This document shows positions 1 to 12,040 of a stretch of DNA of 64,000 nucleotides, piece after piece. Where the stretch lies: NCBI GenBank assembly GCA_039881145.1, contig JAYKKI010000014.1, forward strand, positions 3,126,001 to 3,190,000, written 5' to 3'. Below the pieces are notes generated by a model, which had not been told where the DNA came from, made no database searches, and saw only the letters and a list, made by a program, of their open reading frames with translations. The first letter of the stretch is position 1. Each line of letters starts with the position of its first letter. Source of the DNA: Druceiella hillmani. Lineage: Eukaryota; Arthropoda; Insecta; Lepidoptera; Hepialidae. The position numbers were made by a program, and so were the translations under genes.

Positions 1-1382
1 TATGTATTTGGGAAAAGTACGATAATTTCATATTATCTTGAACAAAAGTAAATGTCAGGTAAAACACTTTTCGAATGTTAGTAGAAAATAAGTTTCTTCA
101 GCTCCTATATTTTTAACGATGTTAATTCAGTTTAAGGATTATTAATAAAAATAAATGAAAGTGAAATCACAAGAACAACAGGTGTTTGCTCTCCATCTTA
201 TTTTTGCTTTGACGCTTTACTCGTCATTTCACTCAGAGTTTCCTTTAGACCTTATATTTTCTATTTCATTTTTTGTCCTTTTTCTTTAATATGGGCTTAA
301 TATTAATATTTTAAGTTTATTCTATTATATTTTTTTATTTCAACAAAAATATTCTGAATTTAATTTCAAAGAGGTAATAATTTTATATATTTGAAAGTAA
401 TTAGAAAAACGTTTTCAGGATTTGGCGCAAAAACGAGTTATCCTAGTAACATTTTCATCATTCTATAATTTAATAAATCAAGGTGGACATATGGTTAACA
501 TTTTTAGAACCGTTATAATTTTGTGGTTAATGAGAAATAACGATAATTGAAGTAAATCGAATTGATCGAATGAAAGTATACAAATTTTAAAATAAACCTC
601 AACCAACTTTATCCGGCAAACCACCATTTCAATGACGGTTTGCCAGATAAAGTTCGTTGAGCTTCGGGATATCAATATTAAAGCAAAAACGCTTTTGTAA
701 GGGGCGCAAAAATATTAAATTAATTGGTCACGTGGATGTCAATGATATTGTCAAATAAATTTTATGGAGCGGCTTATCAGTTACAAATCCATTAATTAAC
801 TTGACCGATTGAAATTTATTTAGTCAATAAAACAAAATATTTAACATATATGGGTATTAGCTTTTATTTTTCCATCTAATAACCAACTCCATGTGTAAAC
901 AGTTAATATATTTTTCAGCATAAGTGGTTACAACTAAATAAATAGAATTCCCCATTTAGTTACCGTTAATTATCATACAGCTGCTTTTACATTCTGAAGC
1001 CTACCATTTTTAAAAACAATAAAATATTTAAAAAATTATATGTGAACGTACTTTAAAAAAAAGTATCAAGTAGGTTACCTATTTATTATTACGTTTTCAG
1101 GTTTTCTATTTTTATTTTCAGTTGCATTAAATAAATTCACCATTTCTTTTTGGAATAAGCAGAAATTATTTCAGACTCTTAACAAGTAAAAGCAGGGATT
1201 TCACTTGGTAGCGATTTGGCCCTATAATCTCCCTTGTTTGTCTGACTTACCTTTAACCGAGAGTATAACATTTGCTAAAATACATATAGAACTTTATTAC
1301 AAGCTAGCCCTAACAATATATCATCGTGATTAGAAAGCTGGCGCATCAAAACCAATGAGACTAGATTGGTACATGTTATTTT
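1..1382. other. Anonymous AT-rich DNA
   Basis: I see no gene, RNA or recognisable transposon here. Stop codons are frequent in all frames and homopolymer A and T runs are common, as expected for insect intergenic or intronic sequence. Confidence 0.6.
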
Positions 1383-1910
1383 TTACCCACAACGGAACGA
1401 AGGAATGAATTGACAAGAATGAATTTAATGGAGAAAATGTTTTGACCAATTTAGATAGGATTTTCTGTAAAATATTTATTATTCATTAGCGATAGTTCAT
1501 AGATAGTCTTTACGATGTTCACTCACCGAACAATGTTACCATTTATCTCCAAAACGGTTTGACCGATTTGTATACGGCTTTCTGCAAAATATGTGCGACT
1601 AATCGGCTATGGTTATTAGATAGGTGTTACGGTGATTACTATCCAGAGGGCGCTGCTATAAACATTTTGTTGCAAATGAATGTTCCCATTTATTACCCAC
1701 GATGGAACGGATGAGGTATGTGCGTTTAGGGTGAGAAGTTATTTGTTTGTTTGTATGTGCAAATGGGACCATTTGTCTCCAAAAAAGTTTGACCGATTTA
1801 GATACAGTTTTCTGCGAAATATTTGAGACTAATCGGCAATGGTTCTTAGAAAGTTATTATGATGTTAGCGCACCAGGGGGCGCTGCAACATTTCATTTGC
1901 CACTTTTCAT
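1383..1910. repeat. Three diverged copies of a ~170-200 bp repeat
   Basis: Three successive segments (about 1383-1528, 1529-1689 and 1690-1910) share a common order of blocks: a TACCCACnAnGGAACG start in the first and third, then TTTGACCRATTT, a TTTTCTGYRAAATAT block, an ACTAATCGGC block in the last two, a TATTAGATAG-like block and, in the last two, GGGCGCTGC. They differ by many substitutions and small indels, so the array is old. The family is not one I can name. The phrase TTTGACCGATTT resembles phrases in arthropod Helitron-like or SINE-like repeats, but that is only an impression. Confidence 0.6.
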
Positions 1911-3629
1911 CCCTATATTTCGATAAAAAGCTAGCTTGGAAAGAGCATATTATTAACAAGGGCAAGACTCTTTGTCTGTAATTTAGAAAATACTATTAGT
2001 TATTGCATAAAATGTCCAAACAGTTTTTCAAGAACAATTTTCTGCTATATAATTGCATTAAAAAGCAAACTTAGAATTATGGTATTTAATTCTTCTGTGC
2101 TTTGACAAACTCAAATTTGGAAATAATAGCAAGATTCCGATTGAAACTATTAGGAGTCTTTATTTATTATTTCTTGATACATTACCATCGAAAGATTCCA
2201 TCAGAACTTAAATGTCTCGTAAAAAACTAAAGTACAGAATGCGAAAAAAATTATAATTGCTAATTATCTAAATCAGATTAAGTTGGATCTAATGAAGTCG
2301 AGAACTGTCTTTTCCCTACTGAATAGAAAAAATTTTCTGGATTCACGCAGATTATGCAATGACACAACTAATGCAAGAAGTGTAGATCTGTCTTGCACTT
2401 TCAATATAAGTAAACCCACAGATGAACACTTCGCAGCAGAGCGCTAATAGTTTTTGTTGCTCTCTCAGACTCAGGTCAGGAAACTCTAAACAGACAGTTT
2501 ACGATTTTTTAAATATTGTTACTGACAAAGAACCACAAAATAAATTTGAAATAAATACGATTCGAATCTATTTAACTAGGACTCTTTATCCAATAGTAAG
2601 AAAATACGAAATTTATAAATGAACGCAAAAACTACAATTATTTTTTTCTAACTAGTAAGAGGCAAATCCACAAGAAAATATTTTCAATATAAACAGAACT
2701 ATTGGTTTTTTTTTATGTAATATTAAATTTTACAAGAGTATATGAATTTTTGAGAGTTGTTTTGTTTATAATTATTGACAGGTTACAATTTCAATTATTG
2801 TTCTACAAAGCCTCAAGTCACTGAGCTTAAGTCAGTAACTCCTTCGCAAAATAGTAATTTCAGATATTGTTGAACATTCCCAGAAACATATTACATTAAT
2901 TATATGAAATTAAAAAAAAAGCTTATGTTGATGCTTATGTTTATTAAATATCAGTTATACCTTCATTATCTTAATTAATAAAAGAGATCTCGTAGAAGTT
3001 GTGGAACATTTAACTACAAGCTATAAATCATTAAACAAATTAATAACCCTGTATTTAAAGAAGTTTAAAAAACACGGTTCTTTAGGATTTAACGGTAATG
3101 TTTAATGATATTTCGTTAGAAGCTATTTTTTTATATATTTTCAAACAAGGAAGTTTTGTGACTTAAATATATCCTCGTTTCTATGATCAAAATGATTTAT
3201 TGTTATGCAAAAATGCGTTTGTACGTTGTACAAAAAATAATTAACTCTCGATTTCATTTCATTTTAATGACAACTCATTCAATGGGGTTCATAAAAAAAT
3301 CGTCTCGATTTGAATTTAGATGAGGGTAAAAAATTGTTAAAATATAAATAATAAATATTTTATTACAATTTAATTGAGCACATCTGATGTATCTACTTGT
3401 GAAATTTACAAAACTACATAAGTTATGAGACTATAATCAACGAGCGGACTAGAGAACCTAATAACTCAGTTTAATATCAATATTAATTATTATGAAATGA
3501 TTGGTTTTAAGCCTCTATATCTACATTGTGAATATATCTTAAATCAAGTCAGCTTTATAATAAACACATTCCATTTATTTTGAAAATAGATATTTAAAAT
3601 GCCGAACTATTTACTTCAAAAACTCGATG
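1911..3629. other. Anonymous AT-rich DNA
   Basis: No feature is recognised. A 66-codon plus-strand open frame at 2422-2622 has no recognisable motif, no partner exon signals that I trust, and is of a length expected by chance. Confidence 0.55.
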
Positions 3630-4330
3630 GAGCGTAGTTCACTCCGCCTATGATCTTCCTCAAAAATTCACCTGTAATTCGGAATCAAGCCTTAAGTCCA
3701 GTCATTAGCATTATATTATTATTTTGTTACCAACCGAGTGACTGATTTGCGCTCCAAACTATCATCAATACGGCCTAACGGCTTTTACTTAAAATTTCTG
3801 GCTTTCTTTTATTTTTATTTCAACTTAACATGGACCTGACATAACTTACAATGTTGCCATATTAGTTTTATATTCATTGCAATCCTCATAGTTTAAATAT
3901 AGTTTTTAATGTACCTTCATTTCGTTTTAAATTTTACTTCACCGCATATAAAAATGATAAATTTAATCAAATTTAACACCTTGTTAAAATTTCTTTGAAT
4001 ATTCATTAAAATGCTGAGATGAAAAATTATCTTATCTTATTCCAAAAAATTAATAACATTTTTTTGCAAATGTGTACTTCTTCACTCTGAAACTGTACAG
4101 GTTTCCCAAAGTTCATGCTAAATTTTCATGTGAACCATAGCCTTTTTATAAATAAACACTGATGTGGACATGACATATATTCACGATTAGAGTATTTTAG
4201 GAAAGGCATAATGCAGTTTTATGGGAGTGAATAAGGTTCGGTACTAGCAAAACATAGAAGCTATTTATTCTGCATTGATAATGGACGCTTAATTCTTACT
4301 TTTGGCGAGCGTCATGCGTTTAGTGAACTA
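3630..4330 (-). repeat. Dispersed repeat R1, copy A (inverted relative to 9335-9860)
   Basis: Read on the minus strand, this stretch is collinear with the plus strand of 9335-9860. Matching blocks in the same order are 4330-4240 with 9346-9430 (GACGCTCGCY, AATAAAT-GCTTCTATG), 4222-4198 with 9455-9482 (TTGCATTATG...AAAATAC), 4141-4100 with 9526-9556 (GGTTCA...AAATTTA), 3747-3684 with 9683-9747 (GCTAATGACTGGACTTAAGG, nearly identical) and about 3645-3630 with 9836-9850. Spacing differs, so indels have accumulated. The family is unknown, with no coding motif. Copies in opposite orientation five kilobases apart point to dispersal by transposition rather than tandem duplication. Confidence 0.65.
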
Positions 4331-4649
4331 GTGGTGGGATTTGCCAGTGATACAGATCGGCGCATTTAATATTCATTTAAAAGCAGCATTGCAAGTAATA
4401 GCGTCGTTATTTTTGTTAATAAAAAAGTATAATTTATTTGCATGGCTTTATTATTTGTATCTGCGTCACATCTTTTGAAAGCCTGGCTCCATTCCAGGCT
4501 TTTTCCTTTCAAATTGAGTTAAAGCCAAAACCAGTTTGAGCAACGTTATATAACAGACATAATCAAAAGGCGAAACTACTAGAAAATTTTCCCCAGTATT
4601 TCTGAACGGATCGAGAAAACCTGGCTCAAACCTAACTATTTTACATCGC

Positions 4650-4980
4650 AATTTCTTACGGACCATGGCGCCTTCCGCACAAACTACATAGATTCGCACT
4701 TAGAGACAGCCCGGCCTGCACCTGCGGTTACGAAACACAGGACATGGAACAAATTTTATTTAATTGTGGAGAGCACGACGATGCGCACAGACATTTATTG
4801 GAAAACATGCGTCGCAAAAGTAGAGTAGAAGTACGCAGTAATTTAGAACATGGCTCGTTTGGTCATCGTGATTTGACTGGAAGTAGACCGACCCTTGAGT
4901 CATTTAGAACGTTCACTCAAAGCATTCTTGAAAAAATGGTATCGCTAAATGACTCTTTGCGTAGGGACATTTTCTAACCC
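4650..4980 (+). pseudogene. Non-LTR retrotransposon ORF2 C-terminal remnant
   Basis: The reading frame from 4681 to the stop at 4975 gives KLHRFALRDSPACTCGYE followed by a DMEQILFNC stretch. This is the pattern of the C-terminal cysteine motif after the reverse transcriptase/RNase H part of jockey- or R1-like LINE ORF2 proteins (PxCxCGxxxETxxHxLFxC). Here the usual histidine is glutamine. Just upstream, 4652-4680 encodes FLTDHGAFR, the expected preceding residues, but in a different frame, so a frameshift lies near 4680. The frame ends after SLRRDIF. The plus-strand sequence to about 5100 (GGGTCCCGGGAGGAGCC and so on) may be its 3' untranslated tail. Nothing of the polymerase domain is left upstream. 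An unrelated cysteine-rich protein is possible but unlikely given the residue order. Confidence 0.75.
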
Positions 4981-5989
4981 CGTTTGATGATGATCATGGG
5001 ACACTATTAGGGAACTCTTCTTTGGTTTTGTATGAGAGGGTTGTTATGGGTCCCGGGAGGAGCCCTAAGAGTACCCGTATGGAAAGGAGGGAATAGTTAT
5101 AATTGATCGATTAATAATATCTGACGGATAGCGAAGGGGTTATATGCATAGTTAAATTTCTGAAACCAGAAAGTTACCAGTAGAGTTAGAGTTTAATTTG
5201 TGTTTGTACAAACTTACAATGGTAAGAATTTTATTGGAATTATTTTTTAACCAATTTTATGTTCGTTCAATTTAGTATTCTCAGAATATTTCAAACAGTG
5301 TTTTTATGTAGTAAGAAGTAAAATAAAATAAGAAAATAGGTCAGGTTCGTTTTTGTTCCTGTTACAGGTTTTAATTGATTTTAAAAGCTGATTGAGTTCA
5401 AATACTCCATTTATGTTAAACATTTTAAAATATTTATACGTACCTTTTAAATGTCAACTTTATTCTATATTAACATAACAAAACTATTCGCAACTGAAAG
5501 GCTTTTTTATATTTTTAATTTTTTCAGCTAACTTGATGGCTTAAAGACAATTTTTTTCTCAGTTTCGATATGTTAGTTTCTTGGGGATTTCGTGGCTTTT
5601 TACTGAGAATTAATGTATCACGGAATTTAGCATAATTGATACAAAAACGAAGTAAATTTAAGTAAACGAATATGAAAATAACTTTAATAATTCAAAACAC
5701 TATGTGGAATCCATAATCATCGTAGTAAAATAAGCCAAAATCGTTGAATTTTTCATCACATGTGCACTCAATATCAAAATGTCGTAAATCCAAAAATACG
5801 CTTGCGTTTTATATAGTTCTTAACATAAAAAATATTAACGTTACATAAAATACAAGTAGCGGTAACTCATTATCCTTAAGGTATTTTTTTCAAGAACGTA
5901 ACGCAATTAGTGTGATTTCTATTATCACTGATATGATGATGGGTGGTGATATTTTGCAGATGTACAGCCTAAGGAAGAGCAGAGTTTAT
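4981..5989. other. LINE-remnant 3' flank then anonymous AT-rich DNA
   Basis: The first ~110 bases are GC-richer than the rest and probably belong to the LINE remnant. From about 5110 on I see no recognisable element. Confidence 0.5.
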
Positions 5990-6004
5990 TAGTTACATTA
6001 TACA
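5990..6004 (+). repeat. Target-site duplication, left copy (15 bp)
   Basis: TAGTTACATTATACA here is repeated exactly at 6236-6250, immediately after the TAG-repeat tail of the LINE fragment between them. Confidence 0.85.
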
Positions 6005-6235
6005 CTGAAACGTATTGGTGTCCTGGGGAGCGATGCCTGCCTGCTCTGTGGACGTCCAGGAATGTCTTTTGACCATCTCCACGTTAGCCCGAAGATGAAG
6101 CCCTACCTTGATGATTGGGAGAGGAGGGCGCCCCCTGATGATCACCCTGCCTACAAAACAGCTTTTCTCTACTGGTCGGCGCGCCACCTAATGGCAGACA
6201 TGCCAAGGGTGGGCGTTGGCTAGTAGTAGTAGTAG
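6005..6235 (+). mobile_element. 5'-truncated LINE insertion: ORF2 C-terminus plus (TAG)n tail
   Basis: This 231-bp insertion is bounded by an exact 15-bp direct repeat (5990-6004 and 6236-6250). From 6005 to 6223 it reads as one uninterrupted frame of 72 codons plus TAG, starting LKRIGVLGSDACLLCG and ending PRVGVG. The CLLCGRPGMSFDHLHVSP segment is the zinc-knuckle-like end of LINE ORF2 proteins (CxxCG...DHL...), with serine where a last cysteine is usual. After the stop comes a run of TAG units to about 6235, the kind of simple 3' tail seen in several LINE clades. Truncation at the 5' end, the tail and the flanking duplication are the signature of target-primed reverse transcription. The intact frame and perfect duplication suggest a fairly recent insertion. 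The source element is not in the window; clade assignment (I, R1 or jockey group) is uncertain. Confidence 0.88.
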
Positions 6236-6250
6236 TAGTTACATTATACA
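6236..6250 (+). repeat. Target-site duplication, right copy (15 bp)
   Basis: Exact match to 5990-6004. The first three bases also fit the TAG tail, so the boundary can slide by one unit. Confidence 0.85.
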
Positions 6251-8188
6251 AAATATACGGGAATGTAATCTAGTATAAGTATAATTTATCACTGTTACTA
6301 ATAAACTTGGAATGGAAATTTACGCCTTGCTTCAATAGAGAATAGTTAAAAATGCTACTAATGAACTCGGTATAAGACAAGCCCGTCGTAACTTCCTCTG
6401 TAAAACACTGTTAATATAACCTAAAAAAGTTGACATTTCGGCAATTACGTATAACAGAACGTCAATTTTTGGAATTCGATCGCGTTTATAATTGAAAGAA
6501 AATGGCTACATGTTATTTCATTTCGTGCAATCAAAACCAATGAGGAGAAATATATTTTTAATTTATTGTAGCAAGAGCAATATTCATTAAAGACAAAAAA
6601 AATGAAAACTACTCCTACAAGTAATATTCTCATTGTTTGTTAAAATATTATAGGGGAGATAGTGACATTTTTTAAAAATTTATTGCAAAATGTTAAATAC
6701 TTATGTATTCATGATGTTCTAATAAGGTTTTCCTGAGCATCTATATACTCTTTCCAGCATCTAATGCTGTTTCATAATTGGAAAGAGAGAGAAAAGTGAA
6801 AATGAATGGAAAGAAGCAAAAAATAATATAAATTTTACCGAAACTTAGAGTTTCGGTACTGATGTGACAATCGCTATCTGATGTAACAGACCTCATATTT
6901 TACGTGTTTATGTATAAAACGAAACATAGGTATGTTGAATATTTTTAAATAACTTCGGTCCTATGAGTTGGGAATAGTTATTTTATTGCTTTACTGAGTT
7001 TTTTTAGTGATTATTAATATTTCTATTATACCAACCTAATAAACGATGTAATTATTCAAAGAATGAGAGCGGTATAACTAAAGTTTAAGCATCTCTTATT
7101 AATAGTAGTGAATATTTTCATGCCCAAATAAGATTTTTAAACGTGGTTTCAAACATTTCGTGTAAATAATCACCCAGTGTACGCATGGCTGTCGCGAATT
7201 GATTTGTCTGTGCGTGCGATGTCGCGGATTTAAATAAACACTTTAAGATGAATATTGATTTTCGTAGGATTTTTGTAGGATTGTACTATCTTAAATACCA
7301 TATTAACATAAATATTTAAATTTTAATGATCGCATGCGTAGAATGTCATATTTAATATTAATTCCTAATAATTTTCCTGGAATAATTTATCGAATACCAA
7401 GTACATATACATATCTAATATTCAATGCAATTTGGTTAATTTCACGTCAATTCACCAAATGAACAAAATTAATATTAAAACATATAATAATTGAAATAGG
7501 TAATTTTACTAGTTAATACAATCAATTTTAGTCATATTAATATCATTTTTCCATATAGATTGTTTTCCTTACCATAGGCATTTTAAATTGGAGAACTTAT
7601 TGGTGAGTAAATCTTAATACATTATTTCTGCTCAAACAATCAATTGATGATTGTATCAAACGACAATATATCGTTAATAGTTAATATTATTTTTATTTAG
7701 ATTTCCATTATAAATTGTGTAATTACTGTGTTCCACCACGAGACATAGCGTTTAATTTTTTGTTCTTAAATGGTTATAGAATTAGACTCGAGTATGAATA
7801 AGGCAATACATCCACCAAAAATAAATTGTTTTAAAGTGAAATATTTGAAACTATCTAAATTTGAGTTTAATGTTTCTTATGATTAAAATAAAATTATTAT
7901 AACAGTTCTGTATTTCATTCAAACAATGATTAAAATATAAATATTAGCAGTTGGATAAATTTTTAAATATGTCCATATTAATTATTTGGTTTATTTAATT
8001 TCCGCCAGTTCTCTCTATCAGTTTCCGTGAATGCTACACAGAGTAGAATTGCACGGAAATGGCTGCAAGATTAACAATCCCGCAAAGCGATGTACCCCAT
8101 CTCGTATCCATACCAAGATGTGAGTAGTTTTATTTCTAATTCCTGCAGAATATTAGTGATTCTTCCTTTCAGTAATATTTTATTTCAA
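6251..8188. other. Anonymous AT-rich DNA
   Basis: No gene or recognised repeat. A slightly GC-richer segment at about 7180-7230 contains two TGTCGCGRATT phrases, which I cannot interpret. Confidence 0.5.
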
Positions 8189-8463
8189 TTAATATATTAT
8201 TCACAATTAAATGAAACTACCTGATGTAGTATTATTTCTACTTTCTTTAATTTCTTTACCACGACCTAGGTTTCGTTGTATGACAACATCTTCAGTTGGT
8301 ATCTTTGCTAATATCCCACCTGAAGATGTTGTAATACAACGAAACCTAGGTCGTGGTAAAGAAATTAAAGAAAGTAGAAATAATACATCACGTAGTTTCA
8401 TTTAATTTTGAATAATGAATTTCTACAAAATTAAAGCCAAATATATTCAATATTTAATATATT
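8189..8463 (+). mobile_element. Palindromic element, copy 1 (with TTAATATATT direct repeats)
   Basis: Element body 8199-8453. It is a near-perfect palindrome with arms of about 100 bp, each containing CCACGACCTAGGTTTCGTTGTA and CATCTTCAG or their complements, outer ends ACAATTAAATGAAAC and GTTTCATTTAATT. It is followed by the one-sided tail ATGAATTTCTAC...GCCAAATATATTCAA that defines plus orientation. TTAATATATT occurs at 8189-8198 and 8454-8463, a probable 10-bp target-site duplication. Because the sequence is its own complement, both strands contain almost the same 64-codon open frame starting MKL. This is a by-product of symmetry and not evidence of a gene. Confidence 0.8.
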
Positions 8464-9334
8464 GTATTAGATATATTGTACTATTGTTCACATTCATAAA
8501 GTAAAATTTAAAAAATATTCTGAATCCCCGTCATAATTACACAAGTTTTAATTTTTCAACTTAATACTAATATATGAAATTACCTAATTAGAATATATTA
8601 CTTTCAATAATTTAGTTTCGACTTACGCAAAAAAAACAAGAACTTTTTTATGATATTTTGTTAAAAAAACTTCCTAGAACGGTAAAGTATAATTAAATTA
8701 TTGAATCAATTGATAACAACATTATTTCAAACAATGCCATAATTTGAATATTCTAGATCTATATATTCGATCCAGACTACTTGAGAAGGGCTTAAAAAAT
8801 ATATAATTTCGATTTAATTACTTTAATAAAAACCCCCAAAATTTTAATTGGAAAACTTTATCGGTCACTCATATTTTTCAAGAAAAAAAACAGCACTAAG
8901 CTATCTAACTGAACTAAGCCAAAACATTCTTAAAAAAATTTTGAAATGCGATGCTTACAACGAACACACATTATAAACTTACGAACACTCCTTATCACTA
9001 TGAGGTTTCTGCATTTGAGCTACGTAGATGAAAAAGGTCGCTATTAGTTAAACAGCAGTAATCCAATAGCCCCAAATCCTGATTAATAACTCAAATATTT
9101 CGTGACTCGTATTTAGATGGTTTTGGCTTCATTTCAATATAGAACAGGCTGAAATAAAACCAGGTTCCCAAAATGCATTTTTAATTAATTTTCCTAAATT
9201 TGACATAGATCTGAAATCATAATACTTTAAAAATAAACAGTACTTTTTATTAGGAAAAATAATGACCCTGTCAAATTCAATACCCCTTGCAAATGTCCAT
9301 TAAATGCGTCGACCTGTGTCTCTGGGAGTCCCCC
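8464..9334. other. Anonymous AT-rich DNA
   Basis: I recognise nothing between the palindromic element and the dispersed repeat that starts near 9335. Confidence 0.5.
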
Positions 9335-9860
9335 GTAGCTACCAGCTCGCTTAATGAGCGACGCTCGCTAACAGTAAAAAGTAACGTTCACTTGCAATGA
9401 GAAATAAATTGCTTCTATGAACTTCTGGCACTGGATCTTAATCGCTTCTGCAAGAATTGCATTATGTCGTTGCCAAAATACGATCGTCTGTGACACAGAT
9501 ATACGAGCATTTAAGTATTAACATTATTTTGGTTCATACATAAATTTAATAACAGTTCTACAACAATATATAAAATTAATATGGTAACTTGACAAGTTAC
9601 TGGAAAAGCATGTCAACGTGAAAAATAAACGAAAATTTAAATAGAGACTGTCTAGTTCACATTGATGCTAGCTTAAGGCGTAGATCAGTCGCTCTGTTGG
9701 TAACGACATAATAATGTAATGCTAATGACTGGACTTAAGGCTTGATGCCAAAATCTATGAAAGCGATGCCAAAAATATGTAAAAGCAATGCCTTCCGCAT
9801 TGCAGGTGGACGCTAAGCTTTTGGCGGAAATCTTACACGGAGTGAGCTTTTGTGGACTTC
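9335..9860 (+). repeat. Dispersed repeat R1, copy B
   Basis: Collinear with the complement of 3630-4330. The best-conserved block is 9683-9747, which contains TAATGCTAATGACTGGACTTAAGGCTTGATGCC. This copy is shorter between the second and third conserved blocks, so one or both copies have indels. A short internal duplication, GCGATGCCAAAA...GCAATGCC, is seen at about 9763-9803. No reading frame is preserved. Confidence 0.65.
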
Positions 9861-10155
9861 GGAACCAAATAACTTGGTGTCTAAGAGATCTGTTTGCATT
9901 TTATCGTTACTTTTAGCGTGAATCTATTTTAAATTTATTTTGAGTATTTAATTACAACACGTGTTGGTTGAAAAGTAAACACAATCACGGCGGGAACAAA
10001 ACGGTTTTATTTACTTCATTTTATTTAATATATTGCATGTATCTGTACAAAGAACAATATTTATTGTTGGTAATTTTTAAATTGAAAATTTAATAAATTT
10101 TTTAAGTTATTATTAAAATACTTTAAGGCTAAATCTGATATTTTTCCAAAATTTT

Positions 10156-10389
10156 ATTGTGAAATTTTATTAAATATATTTGGCGTTAATTTTATAGAAA
10201 TCCATTATTCACGATTAAATGAAACTACGTGATGTAGTATTATTTCGACTTTCTTTAAGTTCTTTACCACGATCTAGGTTTCGTTGTATTACAACATCTT
10301 CAGGTGGGCTATTAGCAAAGATTCTTTGCTAATAGCCCACCTGAAGAAATAATACTACATCACGTAGTTTCATTTAATTGTGAAATTTT
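10156..10389 (-). mobile_element. Palindromic element, copy 2 (right arm shortened)
   Basis: Body about 10169-10376. The tail lies on the left (ATATTTGGCGTTAATTTT at about 10176), so this copy is in minus orientation. The left arm is complete. At the centre the perfect stretch GGTGGGCTATTAGCAAAGA / TCTTTGCTAATAGCCCACC is kept, but the right arm then jumps from CTGAAG straight to AAATAATACTACATC, so about 75-80 bp of the arm are deleted. ATTGTGAAATTTT occurs at 10156-10168 and 10377-10389. It is a possible 13-bp target duplication, although its first bases overlap the normal element end ATTGTG. Confidence 0.75.
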
Positions 10390-10667
10390 CTATTTATATT
10401 TATTTCTTTATGCTGTAATAATAATTTTTTCATACGTAACTCATGCTATTTTTTCAGTATCTCATGCTTATTCATAACTGAAATAAAGGATCGGAGGAGG
10501 AAAAATCAACAATTTCCTGAGACATGGAAAACTACGAAACCCTAATTTATGCAATTACCGCCTCTACGTTAGAAAATAATGTGTATTAGACCTATACAAT
10601 ATTCCATATGTTGATTTAACATAGTAATATTTTATTTAGTTATTTATTTATTGTATATAATATATAT

Positions 10668-10869
10668 CGCCACCTTGGTGTTAGGTTGATCACAAGGCAT
10701 ACGGCTTTTGACGGTATGATGCACCACGGAGACCCGGGTTTGATTGCTGACTGCTCGTCGAACAGAATCGGAGCGATGTTTTAGTTAGCTGTAAGAGATT
10801 ATTCATGTAGCAATAAGTCCCCCATATTTATCGGTTGTACATATTAAAGTACGCAAATAAATAAATAAA
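10668..10869 (+). mobile_element. tRNA-derived SINE, copy 1
   Basis: A Pol III box A-like sequence TGGTGTTAGGTTG (10676-10688) and box B-like GGTTTGATTGC (10737-10747) head a ~200-bp unit whose body continues GCTCGTCGAACAGAATCGG... and ends ACATATTAAAGTACGCAAATAAATAAATAAAC, an AAAT-repeat tail. The same order is seen at 41573-41765 (minus) and 56935-57184 (plus). The shared GATCACAAGGCATACGG block and the AATAAATAAA tail make this a SINE family rather than a tRNA gene: there is no clover-leaf acceptor stem closing after box B. Family name unknown to me. Confidence 0.8.
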
Positions 10870-12040
10870 CAATATACAAATACATATGTGGACTTATCAT
10901 TACAGAAAAAATATCGTCCACTCAAGGAAACCACCAAGTAGTAAAATGTATTATGTGTTTTGGAAGACTGCAACATATTGTGAATGCAATTGAAAAATAG
11001 TAAAAACAATAAAAAAATAACCTACAAGCTAACAACAAGATTATATTTATGCTTAGCTTGCTTGAAAAACAAGTATTTGATTAATTTGTTGGTCAAGTAC
11101 AAGCAATTAAAAGCTCAAAAGTCGTCCATTAGCTGTGCCATCCACCGTCAATGGTAACACTTCTGTATCACATCGCGTATGACCAAAGCATTTGACGCTT
11201 AAGGACGAAAGTTATTCCTTACACTTTTTCTCTAAAACCAATGGTTCAGCAGCAATAAGGAAATATATAATTATATAGAACTTATCAACTAATCGCGCTA
11301 GAATTTTCCAGTCCGGATAGTTTTTCTTAAGTTTATACTTAATTCCCAATGCGCATGATGTTTTTCTCCGCTCTTTTATGTGATTTTTTGGTGATAAAGG
11401 TGAGTCTACCAACTTATACTATACTTTATATTTTTGATAATATCAGAACATCACACGAGAGGTCCTGGACGGAATTATTATTCCTAGCTATAGGTTTGCA
11501 TTTAACAAATCCATGTTAATTGGCAAATTCGTTATGAATAAAATTTAAAAAAATGTGTAATTTGTTGTATCTAATAATGCTTAAGGGATAACAAGTCTAT
11601 AGCGACCGTGTCCTCAAAGCATAAAAGGAATAATCCCCATAGAAATAGTGTTTCTGAAGTACTTTATTTTGTAAATTGCATTAATAAATATTTCTTATCT
11701 AAACATTTATTTACGTATTATATCTTGTTGAAATATTCTACGTTATTTAAAAATTTAAAAGGGTGTGTTAGGTTGTATAAAAAGAACACGTGTAAAGAAA
11801 TAAAATTCAATTACGGAAAAAGTAGAGTCAGCTCCGTAAACAACAGACCCGAAGTAGAATTTCTATCATATCATCATTCTGCTTCATTAAACATAATTGG
11901 ATCGAAATTTCCGTGAGAGGCTGAATACGTGATATTGGCGTTAAATCTCTTAAATCCTAATTTCCAGACCGAATTTGGTCCAACATCAACTTAGTCACAA
12001 ATGAATTGACATTATGTTCTAACAAGTTCTATTTGAAAAA
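10870..12040. other. Anonymous AT-rich DNA
   Basis: No feature is supported. A plus-strand frame open over 11608-11916 (102 codons) has no ATG at its start (GTG), no known motif and a lysine/asparagine-rich composition typical of AT-rich noise. I do not call it a gene. Confidence 0.5.

Noticed and set aside
8207..8405. Nearly identical 64-codon open frames on both strands starting MKL(P/R)DV
   Set aside because: They exist because the DNA is a palindrome: each strand reads the same. Other copies of the element break the frame, so there is no sign of selection for protein.
10668..10747. tRNA gene at the box A/box B sequences of the SINE
   Set aside because: There is no closing acceptor stem or plausible anticodon arm, and the unit continues into a repeated body with an AAAT tail.
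11608..11916. 102-codon open frame as a gene
   Set aside because: It begins with GTG, is lysine/asparagine-rich as expected from AT-rich noise, and shows no motif.
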